A stretch of DNA of 64,000 nt, from assembly GCA_009829735.1 (NCBI GenBank), contig CM020619.1, positions 5,720,083 through 5,784,082 of the forward strand, written 5' to 3'. Below, piece after piece: positions 42,233 through 52,343 of the stretch. The notes under the pieces are model-generated. The model was not told the origin of the DNA, did not search any database, and saw only the letters and a program-made list of their open reading frames with translations. This DNA comes from Pyropia yezoensis. Its lineage: Eukaryota > Rhodophyta > Bangiophyceae > Bangiales > Bangiaceae. The translations under genes and the position numbers were made by a program. Every line of letters begins with the position of its first letter. The stretch's first letter is position 1.

Positions 42233-45200
42233 CGGCGGCGGCGGCGGCGGCGGCGACGCCGCGGCGGCAGACGCCCGCCGCCACCACCGCCGCCGCCGTC
42301 TCTGCCACCGCCGCCGCGGCGCTCGCCGCCGCCACCCCCGCCTCGGCCCCCCCCGGCTCCCCGTGGCGGCACTACACGCGCCTGACGCCCGCGTCGCCGC
42401 CGTCGGCCGCTGACGCCGGCGGCGGCGGCGGTGGCGGCGGCGGCGGCGGTGGGTCGGGCGCGCGGCGGCCGCCGCGGCCGCCGCCATCGTCGGCCGCGTC
42501 CATGGTGGCCATGCGGCTGCCACAGGCGGCCAGCGGTGGTAGCAGCCGAGCCGGCCTCTCCCCGTCTGCCACCGCCGCAGCCGCCGCCCCCACCACCGCC
42601 GCCGCCGCCGCCGCTGCCTCCGCCGCCGGTACCCGGGCGGGTATCCCCGTCCGCCGCCGCACCGCCGCGGCGGTGGTGGTGGCGTCGGTGGCGGCGGCGG
42701 CGGCGGTGGCGGCCGCGCTGGCCGTGGCCGCCGCCGCCGCGGCCGCCGCGGCCGCCGCCCGGGGGGGCGCCGCGGGGGGCGGTCCCGGTGGGGGGCTGGC
42801 CGTGGGCGACGGCCGCGGCGGGGGCGTCGCCGCCGCCCGCGGCGGCGGCGGCTCCCCCCGCGCTGGCGCCACCGCGACGACGGTGGAGGTGGCGGCCGCA
42901 CCCGCGTCGCCGCTGCCACGGGCGGCGGCGGCGGCACTGCCAGCAGGGGGGGTGGGCGCCGACGGCGGCGGCGGTCGAGAGGAGGCGCCCGGGGGGGAGG
43001 GAGGGGCGCGCTCCGCCGACCCACCGCCCCGCCTGCCCGTGCGCATCGTCCGTGCGGCGGCAGTCCCTGCTGACGACGCCGCCGTTGGGCGGGGGGGGGA
43101 TGGCGGCGGCGCCGGGGCGGCGGCGGCGGTGGGGGCAGCGGCGGCTCCCGCGGCGGCGGCGGCCCGTCCCGCGTGGGCAGAGGACGTGGCAGGGGCACGG
43201 CCGCCGCCGCCCCCCCCCCCCAGCGGCCGACGCCGTCCGTCGGCGGCGGCGGCGGCAACGACGGGCGGCGCGGGTATCCCCGCAACGCCGCCGCCGTTGG
43301 CAGCGGCGGCGACCGCGACGGCGGCGGCGGCCGCCCCCGCCTCGGCCGCCGCCCCCGGGCGGTCACCCCACCGGCGGCGGCGGCGCCCCCCCCCCGCCGG
43401 CGCGGCGGTCTACCTCACCACCGCCGGCGAGTCGCTGACCGTCCTCGACGGCCTGTGCGTGGCCGCCGACGGCGTCGCGACCGCCCCCGCCCAGCCGCTG
43501 CACTGTGGGTGGTCGTGGTCCGCGGCGGGGCGGCTGGCCGTCCCGCCCCCCGCCACGTGTGGGCGCAAGTGGGACGAGGCGTTTCGGTACATGCGGCTGG
43601 AGCCGCCGCCGCTGGTCGCCAACGCCACCGCCGTGGCGGGGGGCGCCGGCGGGGCCACCACCCCGCCCGCGTCGCCGACGCCGTCGCCGTCGCCGTCGCC
43701 GTCACCACGGGGGTTGGTCGGCCGCGTGGCGGCCGCCGCCCGTGCGGCGGCGGCGGCGGCGGCAGCAGCAGCGGCGGGCGCCGCGGGTGGGCCCCCCCCC
43801 CTGACGCCCGCCGAGGCGGCCGCCCGGCGGCGGCCGACGCTGCCTGGCGTGACGGCCTTCCTCACGCTCGCGCCCGCAGCGTCCAACTTGGCCCACTATA
43901 CGGGCACGATGGCCCACCTGGCGCACCTCCTCCGCCACCCCGACGCGTACGGGCTGGGCGGCCCCGTCACGGCGGTGGTGGTCGCCGCCACCGCCGAGGC
44001 GGGCCGGGGCTTTGCCAACGCCTCCACCTTCCAGTCCATCCTGTTGGCCGCCGCCGTGCCGGGCGGGCATATTGCGGTGCTCCCGCCGTCGACGCGCCCG
44101 GCGTTTCCCCTCCCCCCCGGCACCCACGCACGCCATGCAGGGGAAAAGGGTCAAAGCGGCGGCGGCCCGACTGTGACGGTCCTCCTCGGGCGGCCCGCCC
44201 CCGCGTTGGCAGTGGCGGGGCTCGTGGCCCCAGGGGCGGGCGGGGCACTGTGCATGGAGCGGGCGGCGGTGCCCAACTTTCCCCGCGGCCGCTGGTTCCT
44301 CCCCGCCGCCGAGCGGCCGGTGCCCGCCGGGTGGGACCTCCCGGCGGGCGCCCCCGCCTGGGCGGTTGCCGCCGCCGGCACCGCCGCCGCCGCCGCGCGG
44401 GACGAGGCGGTCGCCGCCGAGGCGGGCGTCCCCGCCGACGCGGCGCCGTTCAAGGCCGCCGTGCTGGCAGCGTGTGGGCTTCTGCAGGGCGAAGCGGCCG
44501 GGGCGGCGGCCGGCAGCGGCGGCGGCGGTGCGGGGGGGGCCGCGCCGTTGGCGGCGCTCCCGACGATGCGGCCGGTCGTGTCTTACCTCGTCCGCCGGGG
44601 CCGGCGGCGGGCGTTTGACGCCCCCTCCGAGGCGGCCGTCCGCGCCGCGCTGCGCCGCGCCGCCCGGCGGGCGGGCATGACGGTGGAGGTGGTGGACCCG
44701 ACGGGGGTGCCCTACCCCGCGCAGGTCGCCGCCGTCGCGTCGTCGGCGGTGCTGGTGGGCGTCCACGGGGCCAACCTGGTCAACGCCGCGTGGGCGCCCG
44801 CGGGGGCGGAGCTGGTGGAGCTCTTCCCCCGCCGCTTCCGCCACTCCATGTACACGGGGGGGGGGGGGGCGGGCCTCGGCTACACGCCCGTGGAGCTGGT
44901 CGAGGCCCCGTCGGTCGCCGTCGAGTACCCGGGACTCCCCGCGTACGTCGCCGCAGGGGCGGGGGGGGCGGCGGGGGGGGAAGGGGGTGGCGGCGGCGGC
45001 GGCGGCGGTGGTAGTGGTGACGGCAGCAGCCGCAGCGGAGGTGGCGATGGCGGCCGCGGTGGCGGTGGCGGCGGGGTGGGTGGGGCGCCCCCCACCACTG
45101 CCACCACCGCCGCCGCCGCCGTGTCGGCGTGCATGGCCGCCGAGGCGGCGTGCAAGCTGTGGTACCGCGCCGACGGGCGGGCGCTGGCGGCGGGCGCCCC

Positions 45201-45274
45201 AGACCTGCCGCGCATTGAGGCGGCGGTCGTTGCCGCCGCCGCCCGCGCCACCGCCGCGGCGGCCCGGTCGCGGC

Positions 45275-45306
<32 letters not shown>

Positions 45307-45360
45307 GCGGCAGCGGGGGGAGGGGGGGCGGGAGGGGGGGGGGCAGGGGGGGACGGCTAG
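42133..45360 (+). CDS. GT61-family glycosyltransferase, probable Golgi/ER type II membrane protein
   Basis: A frame of 1075 codons. The start is uncertain: ATG 42133 is the first, and ATG 42502 in good context would leave a ~55-residue cytosolic tail. One Ala/Val membrane segment lies at about residues 178-210 (42664-42760), followed by Ala/Gly-rich linker. The C-terminal half is a GT61 (DUF563) domain: NLAHYTGTMAHL near residue 586, the acceptor/donor loop FANASTFQSILL, and the diagnostic GVHGANLVNAAWAPAGAELVELFP-type block near residue 875. GT61 enzymes include plant xylosyl/arabinosyltransferases and animal EOGT and POMGNT2. The substrate here cannot be told. Gly/Ala inserts (about residues 935-970) and a Gly-rich C-terminus are unusual. 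Confidence 0.8.
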
Positions 45361-46811
45361 TTGGGGGGGGGGGGGGGGGGGGGGGTGGCACCCTCACCGA
45401 CAGGTGGGGGGGTGGGGTGGGCCGCGGCCGGGCCGCTGCCCACGGGGCAGCCGGGGGTGACGGTGGGAGGCGGACGCGGCTGTGGGGGAGCGTGCGCGGG
45501 GGGTCCCGGCGGGGGGGTGGAGACACGTTCCCCACTCTCCTGCATCGGCGGTCGCCCGCCGGGGCCACCGTCGCGGCGGCGGTCGCCCGTCCCCCGGGGA
45601 TGGCGGCCCCGCTGCCGACGGGGGAAGACAAAAAAACAAAAAAAACAAAAGAGACACAGGTGGCGGCGCGGCACCACAGCGGCGGTCGGACCGCAAGCGT
45701 GACCGCGGCGGCGGCCGCCGTGCCGAGCGGTGTCAGGGGGTTGGCAACGAGCGCCACCGCCACCGGCGACCCCCCCCAACCCGCCGCCGCCACCACCACG
45801 GTGCTGGCCCAGGTACGACCTACGGCAAGCCCCCGTCTGCCAGGCGCCGCTTCCACTAGCTAACCCCGGTCAGCCCACCCGGCGCGAGCAGCGTTGTCCA
45901 GCGACGCTCAGCTCCGACGAGCGCCACCCCCCCGCCACCAGCGCACTGCCTCCCTGGCAGCGGCACTGACGCCCACTGACGCCCACCAGCGCACGGCCGA
46001 CGGATGCGCGCGGAGGGGGCAGGGAGGGGAGGGGGGGGGGGGCGCAGGACGGCCTGCAAGCACAGTCGCCCCCCGCCGGCATAGGGGGGGGGTCGGTGGC
46101 GGGGGGGCGAGGCGACCGCTCCCGCCGACAGCCGTTCCGCGGGGGGACGGCCGCTACATGGTGCAGGGCCGACGGAGGGGTCCATCCAGAGCCGCAGGTA
46201 GCGAGGAACACAGGGGAGGGGGCAGGGGGCGGCCGCAGCGCCGGCACCGCCATGGGGACCTTTCCAAGCGGTCACAGCATGATGGGGGGCCCTGGAAGGT
46301 TTCGGCGGAGCGGAGCGTAACGAGGGGGAGACGGTGACGAAGCCCGGAGAGAGAGGCGGCGTCCATCCGTATGACCGGTAATAGCGACCACCTCAGCGAG
46401 ATATCATCATCAGATGGTCGGCTGAAGCAGCGGAGCACACTGTTGGACTCGTCTCGTTATTACCGGTCAGACGGATACGTCGCGGACTTGTCGTGAACCA
46501 TCACATCGTGGACCTTTCGTGGACTGTCGCTGACCTGTTTGCTGACCCAACAGATTCGTACCTATCCTTCAGGCTCGAGACATACATGCGTAATTGATCC
46601 GCGGGCTTGCTATTTCACAGGGAATGCAAGAGGTGAGCGAGCGAGCGTGGAGGCTGAATGCTCGCACCATCGCCCTTGCACCTCCGCTTCAAACGGCCTC
46701 GCTCATCTCACCACGCCATCCCTCCCTGTACATCGACGCTCTCGACCAGCCGGCTCTCTCCTCCGCCTTCCCGTTTCTCTTCCCCTTTCTTCCTTCTTGT
46801 TTCCGACCGCC
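45361..46811. other. Intergenic: GT61 3' region and PsbQ-like 5' region
   Basis: It starts with a run of about 25 G after the stop. A-rich stretches at about 45629-45652 could take part in 3'-end formation. No gene is supported. An inverted repeat lies at 46365-46476. Confidence 0.5.
46365..46476. repeat. Inverted repeat, 19-bp arms, upstream of the PsbQ-like gene
   Basis: ATCCGTATGACCGGTAATA at 46365-46383 and its reverse complement with one mismatch at 46458-46476, with a ~74-base loop. Weaker similarity extends outward. It could be a tiny MITE or a regulatory hairpin 340 bases before the ATG. Confidence 0.55.
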
Positions 46812-47411
46812 ATGGCGTTTGTCAGCAGCCCCGCCGGCCTCGGCGCCCGCGCCCCCCGCCTGGCCACCACCACCCGCCCGCCCCTCCTCCCCGCGGGACT
46901 CACCATGGCCGCCCCCCCCCCCCCCCCCCCCCCCCCCTCCCTCCTGTCCCGCCGCGCTGCGCTGGCCTTGGCGCTCCCCCTGGCTGCCGCCATTGCCGTC
47001 GTGGGCGTGGCACGCCCCCTACCCGCCGCCGCGTCGTCGCTGTCGCTCAAGGACTCGGCCACCGCCTCGGCGGTGGCGGCGGTGGCGACGGGGGCGGCCA
47101 AGTTGGGCCCCCTCCTGGACACTGTCCGGGGGATGCCGGAGAAGCTGTCAGCCGACGATGTGGGCTACCTCCACCGGGCGCGAGCGGCGATGGTCACCCC
47201 ACTCCTGGGTTCGATGGCCAAGGCCGCTGCGGGCGTTGGTGCCGACGCGGCGTCGATGGTAGTGGCGCAGATGCGGGGGCACGACCTGGAGCTGGTAACG
47301 GAGATTCGCGCAGGGCGGGGCAAGGGCGTTGCCCGCGAGCTGGAAGAGATGGTGGAGAGCGGAGCGGATTTTGCCAAGGCCGCCGCGGGGTGGGTGGCGG
47401 AACACAAGTGA
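46812..47411 (+). CDS. psbQ: PsbQ-like (PsbQ') lumenal extrinsic protein of photosystem II
   Basis: 199 residues from ATG 46812 (GCCATGG context). The N-terminus MAFVSSPAGLG is typical of red-algal plastid transit peptides. It is followed by a Pro run, then a twin-Arg thylakoid signal (SRRAALALALPLAAA) ending in PAAASS at about residue 77. The mature ~122 residues form a helical bundle pattern of the PsbQ family (LGPLLDTVRGMPEKLSADD, YLHRARAAMVTPLLG, GVARELEEMVESGADF). PsbQ' binds the lumenal face of PSII in red algae and stabilises the oxygen-evolving complex. The gene is nuclear with no intron seen. The call rests on overall pattern rather than a single catalytic motif. Confidence 0.75.
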   Translation: MAFVSSPAGLGARAPRLATTTRPPLLPAGLTMAAPPPPPPPPSLLSRRAALALALPLAAAIAVVGVARPLPAAASSLSLKDSATASAVAAVATGAAKLGPLLDTVRGMPEKLSADDVGYLHRARAAMVTPLLGSMAKAAAGVGADAASMVVAQMRGHDLELVTEIRAGRGKGVARELEEMVESGADFAKAAAGWVAEHK

Positions 47412-48668
47412 AGAGTGGGGGGTGGGCGGCAGGGGCGGGTGGGGTGGGAGGGGGTTGGAATGGGGGGCGGGGGGAGGGAGGGCAGGCCGAGTCGGAGGCT
47501 GGCCGCCGCCTGGACGGACGAACCCGTTGGGAACGGTGGCCCTACTCTTCTTTCTCTCTTTCTTGTGTGTCTTCAGTGGCCGCGCGGGTGCGGGCGCGGG
47601 CCCTGTTTGGTCACGCCACACCGACGGACGTGCTACAGTACATACAGTGGTCTTGCTGGCGCTGCCTGGTTCGCGGCGAGTGCCTGGACTGGGACTGGCG
47701 CAGGCGGCAGTGTCCGAGCGGGGACCCTTTGTCGTGTCGGCCGGGCGCACCACATTTCATTCCCACGCGTCCTCTTTGTGTTCATGCCAAATCCTTCGCC
47801 AGTCGCGAGCGTTCACGACGGGTGTCGTCACGTTACACGTCCCATTTGCACTGGGGATGGCTTGGAAAAAAGACGGCGCTGTAAGTATGTATCGGGTTTG
47901 GACGACCATCCAAGGCGCAACGGGTTTCCAGGGCGGGGCGGGCGGCACGCCTCTTGCATGCCACCTCTCCCCCCACGTCCCACAGGCCCAACCACGTGCA
48001 CCGCCCCCTGTTTTATTCGTCGCGCTGCCACCGCCCCTCCATTGCGTGCCTGGGGGGGGGTGCATCAGACCGGCCACCGCACCGGCCGCTCCCAGCGCAG
48101 TGCGTCCGCGAGCGGCGGCCTCCCCCCCACGCCAGCCACTCGTGCACGACGCGGTGGCAGCGCCTGCGTCAGAGCGCAGCGAGCGCTTCCCCAGTCTGTC
48201 ATACCCATCTGGTGCTGGTGCCGGCAGCTGGTTGGCCGCGGCTGCGCTTGCCCGCTGCCCGCTGCCCGAGGGGGCGAGGTGGGTGGGTTGGAGGGCGGCG
48301 TTGCCTGCGCCTCCCACATCCGACGCACGGTGGTGGGGGTCGGGGGTGGCGCGTCCTTGTTCCTCGGTGTCGCGGGCGGGCTCGCGGCCTCAGTCGGCCT
48401 GTGGCGGGCGGGTGGCGAGGTGGGGGGGCGTTTCGGTGGTTCCGGGGAGGTGGAGGAGGGGGGTGGGGGCTGGCGTGCGTGTTGACGGCTCTGTCGGGTG
48501 GCGCCCGGCCGGGCTGTACCCCCCCCCCCCTGTGCCTCCCACTGACGAGCTGCACCCGCGACACCCCACTGCACCGCAGCTGTGTTACTACTCGCCCCCC
48601 CCCTTGCTCTCTTCTCCGTGCGACCCGTGGCGACCGGGGGGGACCTCCCCTCCTTGGATTCCTTTGCC
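47412..48668. other. Intergenic between PsbQ-like and BAR-J genes
   Basis: Frames here are low-complexity. A pyrimidine stretch ending CTTCAG at about 47548-47576 resembles a splice acceptor, but no convincing exon follows. Nothing else seen. Confidence 0.45.
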
Positions 48669-51600
48669 ATGGACCCGGCATTTGACCCCGCGTTTGGCCC
48701 CAGCGGCGGCGGTGGTGGCGGCGCGTGGACGTCCAAGCTCAAGAGCCTTGGGGTTGAGGCCAAGCGCGCCGCCGAGCGCACCCGCCACACCGTCCTCGCG
48801 TCGGTGGGCCTGAGCGACGCTCCCTCCGGGAGCAGCGGCGGCGGCGGTGGCACCTACGGGGGTCCACCCGACTTGGACCGCGCCGCCGCGGCGTATGTTC
48901 GGCAGACGGCGGCGTTGCGGCGGCTCAAAGCGGACGCGTCAGACGCGTTTGAGGCGCTGGCCAAGGCGGCGGCCACCTCCCAGGCCATGTCCCTGGCGCT
49001 CGTTGACGCGGCCGCCGCGGCCGACGCGGCGGGCCCGCCGGCGTCGCTGTCAATGTCGTTGGCGTCTGCCGCAGACGCGCTCGCCACCGCCGACGCGCAC
49101 GTGGCGGACGACGCGCTGCGGCGTGCGGAGCGGAGGCTGCGGCGGCGGGTGCTGGCGCCTCTTGACGAGGAGGTTGCCCGCGGGCGGGAGGTGGCGTCCC
49201 GACTCGACGCCCGCCGTCGGTGTGCGGCAGACCTGGATCGCTACCGCTCACGGCTGGCGGATGCGCGGTCGGCGGGGGGGGGGGTGGGCGCCAACCCGTT
49301 TGGCTCGCCCGGTGTGGTGGGCTCCCCCCTCGGGGGTGGTGGCGTTGGTGGCGTCGACGCGGATCGCGCCAAGGCCGAGACCAGGCGGGAGGAGCTGGAC
49401 GCCGCCGCACCTGCCTTGCTAGACGCCATCGAGGGGGCGCTCCCGCTGCGGGCCGCGCTGTTTGGCGCCGTTCTTTCCGAGACGGTCGAGATGCGGCGCC
49501 GCTTCTACGCGGACGCCGCCCGCGCGTTTGATCAAGTGGTGGAGGTGGTGGGCGTGGACACGCTCACGACAATGCGCTCGCCTGGGGGTGCTGCCCCCGC
49601 CGGGGTGGGGGGTAGCGGTAGCCTCGGGGACGACGCACCGCTTGGCGGAGGCCGCTCGTCTGTGGGCTATGGTGATGGCGGCGGGCGGTATGGGAGCTCA
49701 GCTAATGTGTCCCCTGCCGATGACGACGTGTTTGGCCTGGGCGGTGGTGGCGCCGCAGCGGCAGCGCCGCCGCGCCGGGCTGCGGCCACGCCCGCATCGG
49801 CGGCCAACAACTTTGGGGAGAGCCTCTGGGACGAGGGTGGTGGAGACGGGCCTTCGTCTGACGACGATGATGGCGTGTATGGGGGCAGCGGCGGCGGCGG
49901 CGGGATGGATGGCGGCAGTGGGGTGGGCGGTGGCGGTGGGTACGGGTCGGAAAAGGATGGGCGGGCCGGGTCAGCCAATGGGGGCGACGATGGGTCCTTC
50001 CGCTCCTTCAAGGCTGCGGGCGGCGTGCGCCGTAGCGCGCGCAACAGTATGGATGGTCCAGCGGCCACTGGGGCGGGTGCGGCGGGGCGTCGCCGGTCAG
50101 GCTCGGTAGCTGCCTCCCCTGGGGTGTCGGAGGACGAGGCGCTTGTGCCGCCCCCTCGCGGGGGCAGTTACCCCTCGGCAGGGGTGGGCAAGCGCGAGAC
50201 GACCCAGCGTGCGTCGCGGTCGCGGCCGCCGCACCCCGACCGCACCACTACGGGGTCATCCTACGGGGAGCGCATCTTTGGCAGTGACCCGCCGTTTGCG
50301 GCCGCCGTGGCGCCGTCAGCGGCGGCGGCGGCTGCGGGCGGCTCCTTTTTTGATGACCTTAGCAGCGGCGGCGGTGCGGCCGCCCCCGCCGACACCACCC
50401 CCGTCCGCCCGCGGTCGCGCTCTCGCCGCGCCGATGCGCGATCGTCAGACGACCAGCCGCCTGTTCGGTCGTCGGGCAGTGAGGGTGATCTGCTGGCCGA
50501 TCTGATGGGTGATGGCGGCAGTGGGGGTGGTAGGGCGCCCACGGCCGGCGGGTCGGGCCTTCGGCGGTCGAGCACCACTGGTAACGGCCACAGCCCGCTG
50601 GATGACTGGGCGTTTGGGGCGTCGGCGTCGGCGTCCAAGGCGACGCCGACAGGGGCGGGGCACGGGGGCAGCGACGGAGACCTGCTCGGCTCCTTTTCTC
50701 AGTCCCGCTCCGCGCCACGGATGGGCGGCGTCGCGGCCGGTGGGGCGGCGACCGGCGGGGACCGACGCGGAGGCGGCGGGGGAGACAGCAGCAAGCGCCC
50801 CCCATCTTCGCGGGCGTCTGCATCCAACCGCTCTCGGGCGTCTGAGGCAAGTGGTAGCGGCGGTGGCGGCGGCGGCGGCGGCAATGGGTCTGGCGGCGGT
50901 GCGACACTCTCGCGCGATGCGTTGAAGAAGAAGCACGCGGCGGAGATCAAGGCTCGGGCGGACGAGAAGCTGGCAGCGGTCAGAGAACGGGAGCAGGGGG
51001 AAGCAGCGCATCAGGCGGCAAAGGATAGCGTGCGTAGCTCGTGCGAGGTCAAGATCAACCGCTGGACGGCGGCTGGCCAGCGGAGGGGCAACCTACGCGC
51101 CCTGCTGGCAACGCTCGACTCCGTGCTGTATGCATCGTCAACATGGAAGCCCGTGACAATGGAGACGCTGGCGGTTGCGTCCAAGGTCAAGGTGAATTAC
51201 CACAAGGCCATCTTGCAGGTGCATCCCGACAAAATCACCCAAAAGGGGCTGTCCACTGAGGACGTGGTGCTGGCTGAGCTCATCTTTGATGAGCTGAAGA
51301 ACGCGCAGGAGGTTTGGGCGGCGGAGCTGGAGGGCAAGCCCCCACCACCGGGGTCAGTGGGGCCCAAGGGCGCCGTCCCGTCGGGCGGGGGAGGCGGCGG
51401 CATGTTTGGGCGCGGCGGCGGCATGGGTGGTGGCATGGGCGGTGGGATGGGCGGCATGGGCGGCGGCATGGGCGGGGGGATGGGCGGCATGGGCGGCGGC
51501 ATGGGCGGGGGGATGGGCGGCATGGGCGGTATGGGTGGCATGGGTGGCATGGGCGGCATGGGCGGCGGCATGGGCGGCATGGGCGGCGGCTATGGCGGGG

Positions 51601-51728
51601 GAATGGGCCGTGGGGGGATGGCCGGCCGCGGCGGCATGGGCTACGGCGGCATGGCCGGCGGCATGGGCTATGGCCGCGGAGGCATGGCCGGCCGCGGCTA
51701 CGGCGCGGGGAACAACCGGCGTGGGTAG
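48669..51728 (+). CDS. BAR-domain plus C-terminal J-domain protein, auxilin-like
   Basis: 1019 residues from ATG 48669. Residues about 60-300 form a BAR-like helical region (RQTAALRRLKADASDAFEAL, LRRAERRLRRRVLAPLDEEV, MRRRFYADAARAFDQVVEVV) that would bind curved membrane. The middle is disordered, Gly/Ser-rich, and holds short endocytic-type motifs (NPF near 213, DLLADLMGD near 606, DLLGSF near 674). Residues about 795-890 are an auxilin-type J domain with HPD at 852-854 (ILQVHPDKI), which recruits Hsp70 to uncoat clathrin vesicles. The last 100 residues are a Met-Gly repeat (GMGGGMGG). Auxilins usually lack a BAR domain, so the fusion is notable. Single exon. Confidence 0.8.
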   Translation: MDPAFDPAFGPSGGGGGGAWTSKLKSLGVEAKRAAERTRHTVLASVGLSDAPSGSSGGGGGTYGGPPDLDRAAAAYVRQTAALRRLKADASDAFEALAKAAATSQAMSLALVDAAAAADAAGPPASLSMSLASAADALATADAHVADDALRRAERRLRRRVLAPLDEEVARGREVASRLDARRRCAADLDRYRSRLADARSAGGGVGANPFGSPGVVGSPLGGGGVGGVDADRAKAETRREELDAAAPALLDAIEGALPLRAALFGAVLSETVEMRRRFYADAARAFDQVVEVVGVDTLTTMRSPGGAAPAGVGGSGSLGDDAPLGGGRSSVGYGDGGGRYGSSANVSPADDDVFGLGGGGAAAAAPPRRAAATPASAANNFGESLWDEGGGDGPSSDDDDGVYGGSGGGGGMDGGSGVGGGGGYGSEKDGRAGSANGGDDGSFRSFKAAGGVRRSARNSMDGPAATGAGAAGRRRSGSVAASPGVSEDEALVPPPRGGSYPSAGVGKRETTQRASRSRPPHPDRTTTGSSYGERIFGSDPPFAAAVAPSAAAAAAGGSFFDDLSSGGGAAAPADTTPVRPRSRSRRADARSSDDQPPVRSSGSEGDLLADLMGDGGSGGGRAPTAGGSGLRRSSTTGNGHSPLDDWAFGASASASKATPTGAGHGGSDGDLLGSFSQSRSAPRMGGVAAGGAATGGDRRGGGGGDSSKRPPSSRASASNRSRASEASGSGGGGGGGGNGSGGGATLSRDALKKKHAAEIKARADEKLAAVREREQGEAAHQAAKDSVRSSCEVKINRWTAAGQRRGNLRALLATLDSVLYASSTWKPVTMETLAVASKVKVNYHKAILQVHPDKITQKGLSTEDVVLAELIFDELKNAQEVWAAELEGKPPPPGSVGPKGAVPSGGGGGGMFGRGGGMGGGMGGGMGGMGGGMGGGMGGMGGGMGGGMGGMGGMGGMGGMGGMGGGMGGMGGGYGGGMGRGGMAGRGGMGYGGMAGGMGYGRGGMAGRGYGAGNNRRG
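51412..51670 (+). repeat. GGCATGGGC-type tandem repeat coding for Gly-Met-Gly
   Basis: Tandem 9-15-base units in the 3' end of the BAR-J gene encode GMGGGMGG repeats; likely variable in length between strains. Confidence 0.8.
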
Positions 51729-52343
51729 GCACGGCGCCCAGGAGGGGCTGCCGTCTTTTCCTTTTTTTCCTTTTCTTTCCTGTTTGTGTGGCAGACGGCT
51801 GGGTGCGGAGGAGGGGGATGGGCAACCGGTACGGAAACGGGACGAGACCGCCCGCCGCCGGCCGGGCGGGGAGATTGCCCGGCCGGCTAGACACCCTGCG
51901 TGCCCCCCCCCCCCCCCGCCGCTGGCGATTTTTCCCCCGGAGACTGGACGCCCGAGCCGGCCTGACCGCGGACACGCCGCGGCGCACTCCTGGCCAGCCG
52001 GTCGACGGGGGAGCAACGCGCGATACAACGGTGGGGGCTGGCAGGCTGCAGCCACAGGCATGAGCGAAGAAAAAGCAAGAAAAAACAAATGCAAACCAGA
52101 CGTGGCGGCAGGGCAAGGCACGCACCCGGCACGGGGCGAGGAGCGCCAGCAGAGAGGGCTGGAATCCGCCGGGGGCGCCCGCCGCAGCGCTGAGGTTGCG
52201 CAGCCCCCCCACGCTCCACCCCCAGGTGTCGTGGGGGCGGCACTCGCCCAGGCCGCACGCAGCTCCGTCCAGCCGCCCCCAATCCCGACGCGCCATCCCC
52301 CCGCCTCCCCCCCCGTCCGCCTCCTCGTCCAACGCGCGCCGCA
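51729..52343. other. Convergent intergenic region
   Basis: It lies between the 3' ends of the BAR-J and INO80C-like genes. It starts with a T/C-rich tract (CTTTTTTTCCTTTTC, 51760-51780) that may belong to the 3' UTR. No gene supported. Confidence 0.5.

Noticed and set aside
43173..44844. Long alternative frames over the GT61 gene on both strands
   Set aside because: Shadow frames in GC-rich codons; only the 42133-45360 frame contains the GT61 motifs.
47329..48813. 494-codon plus frame between the PsbQ-like and BAR-J genes
   Set aside because: It overlaps the ends of both genes in another frame, shows no domain, and includes obvious non-coding tracts.
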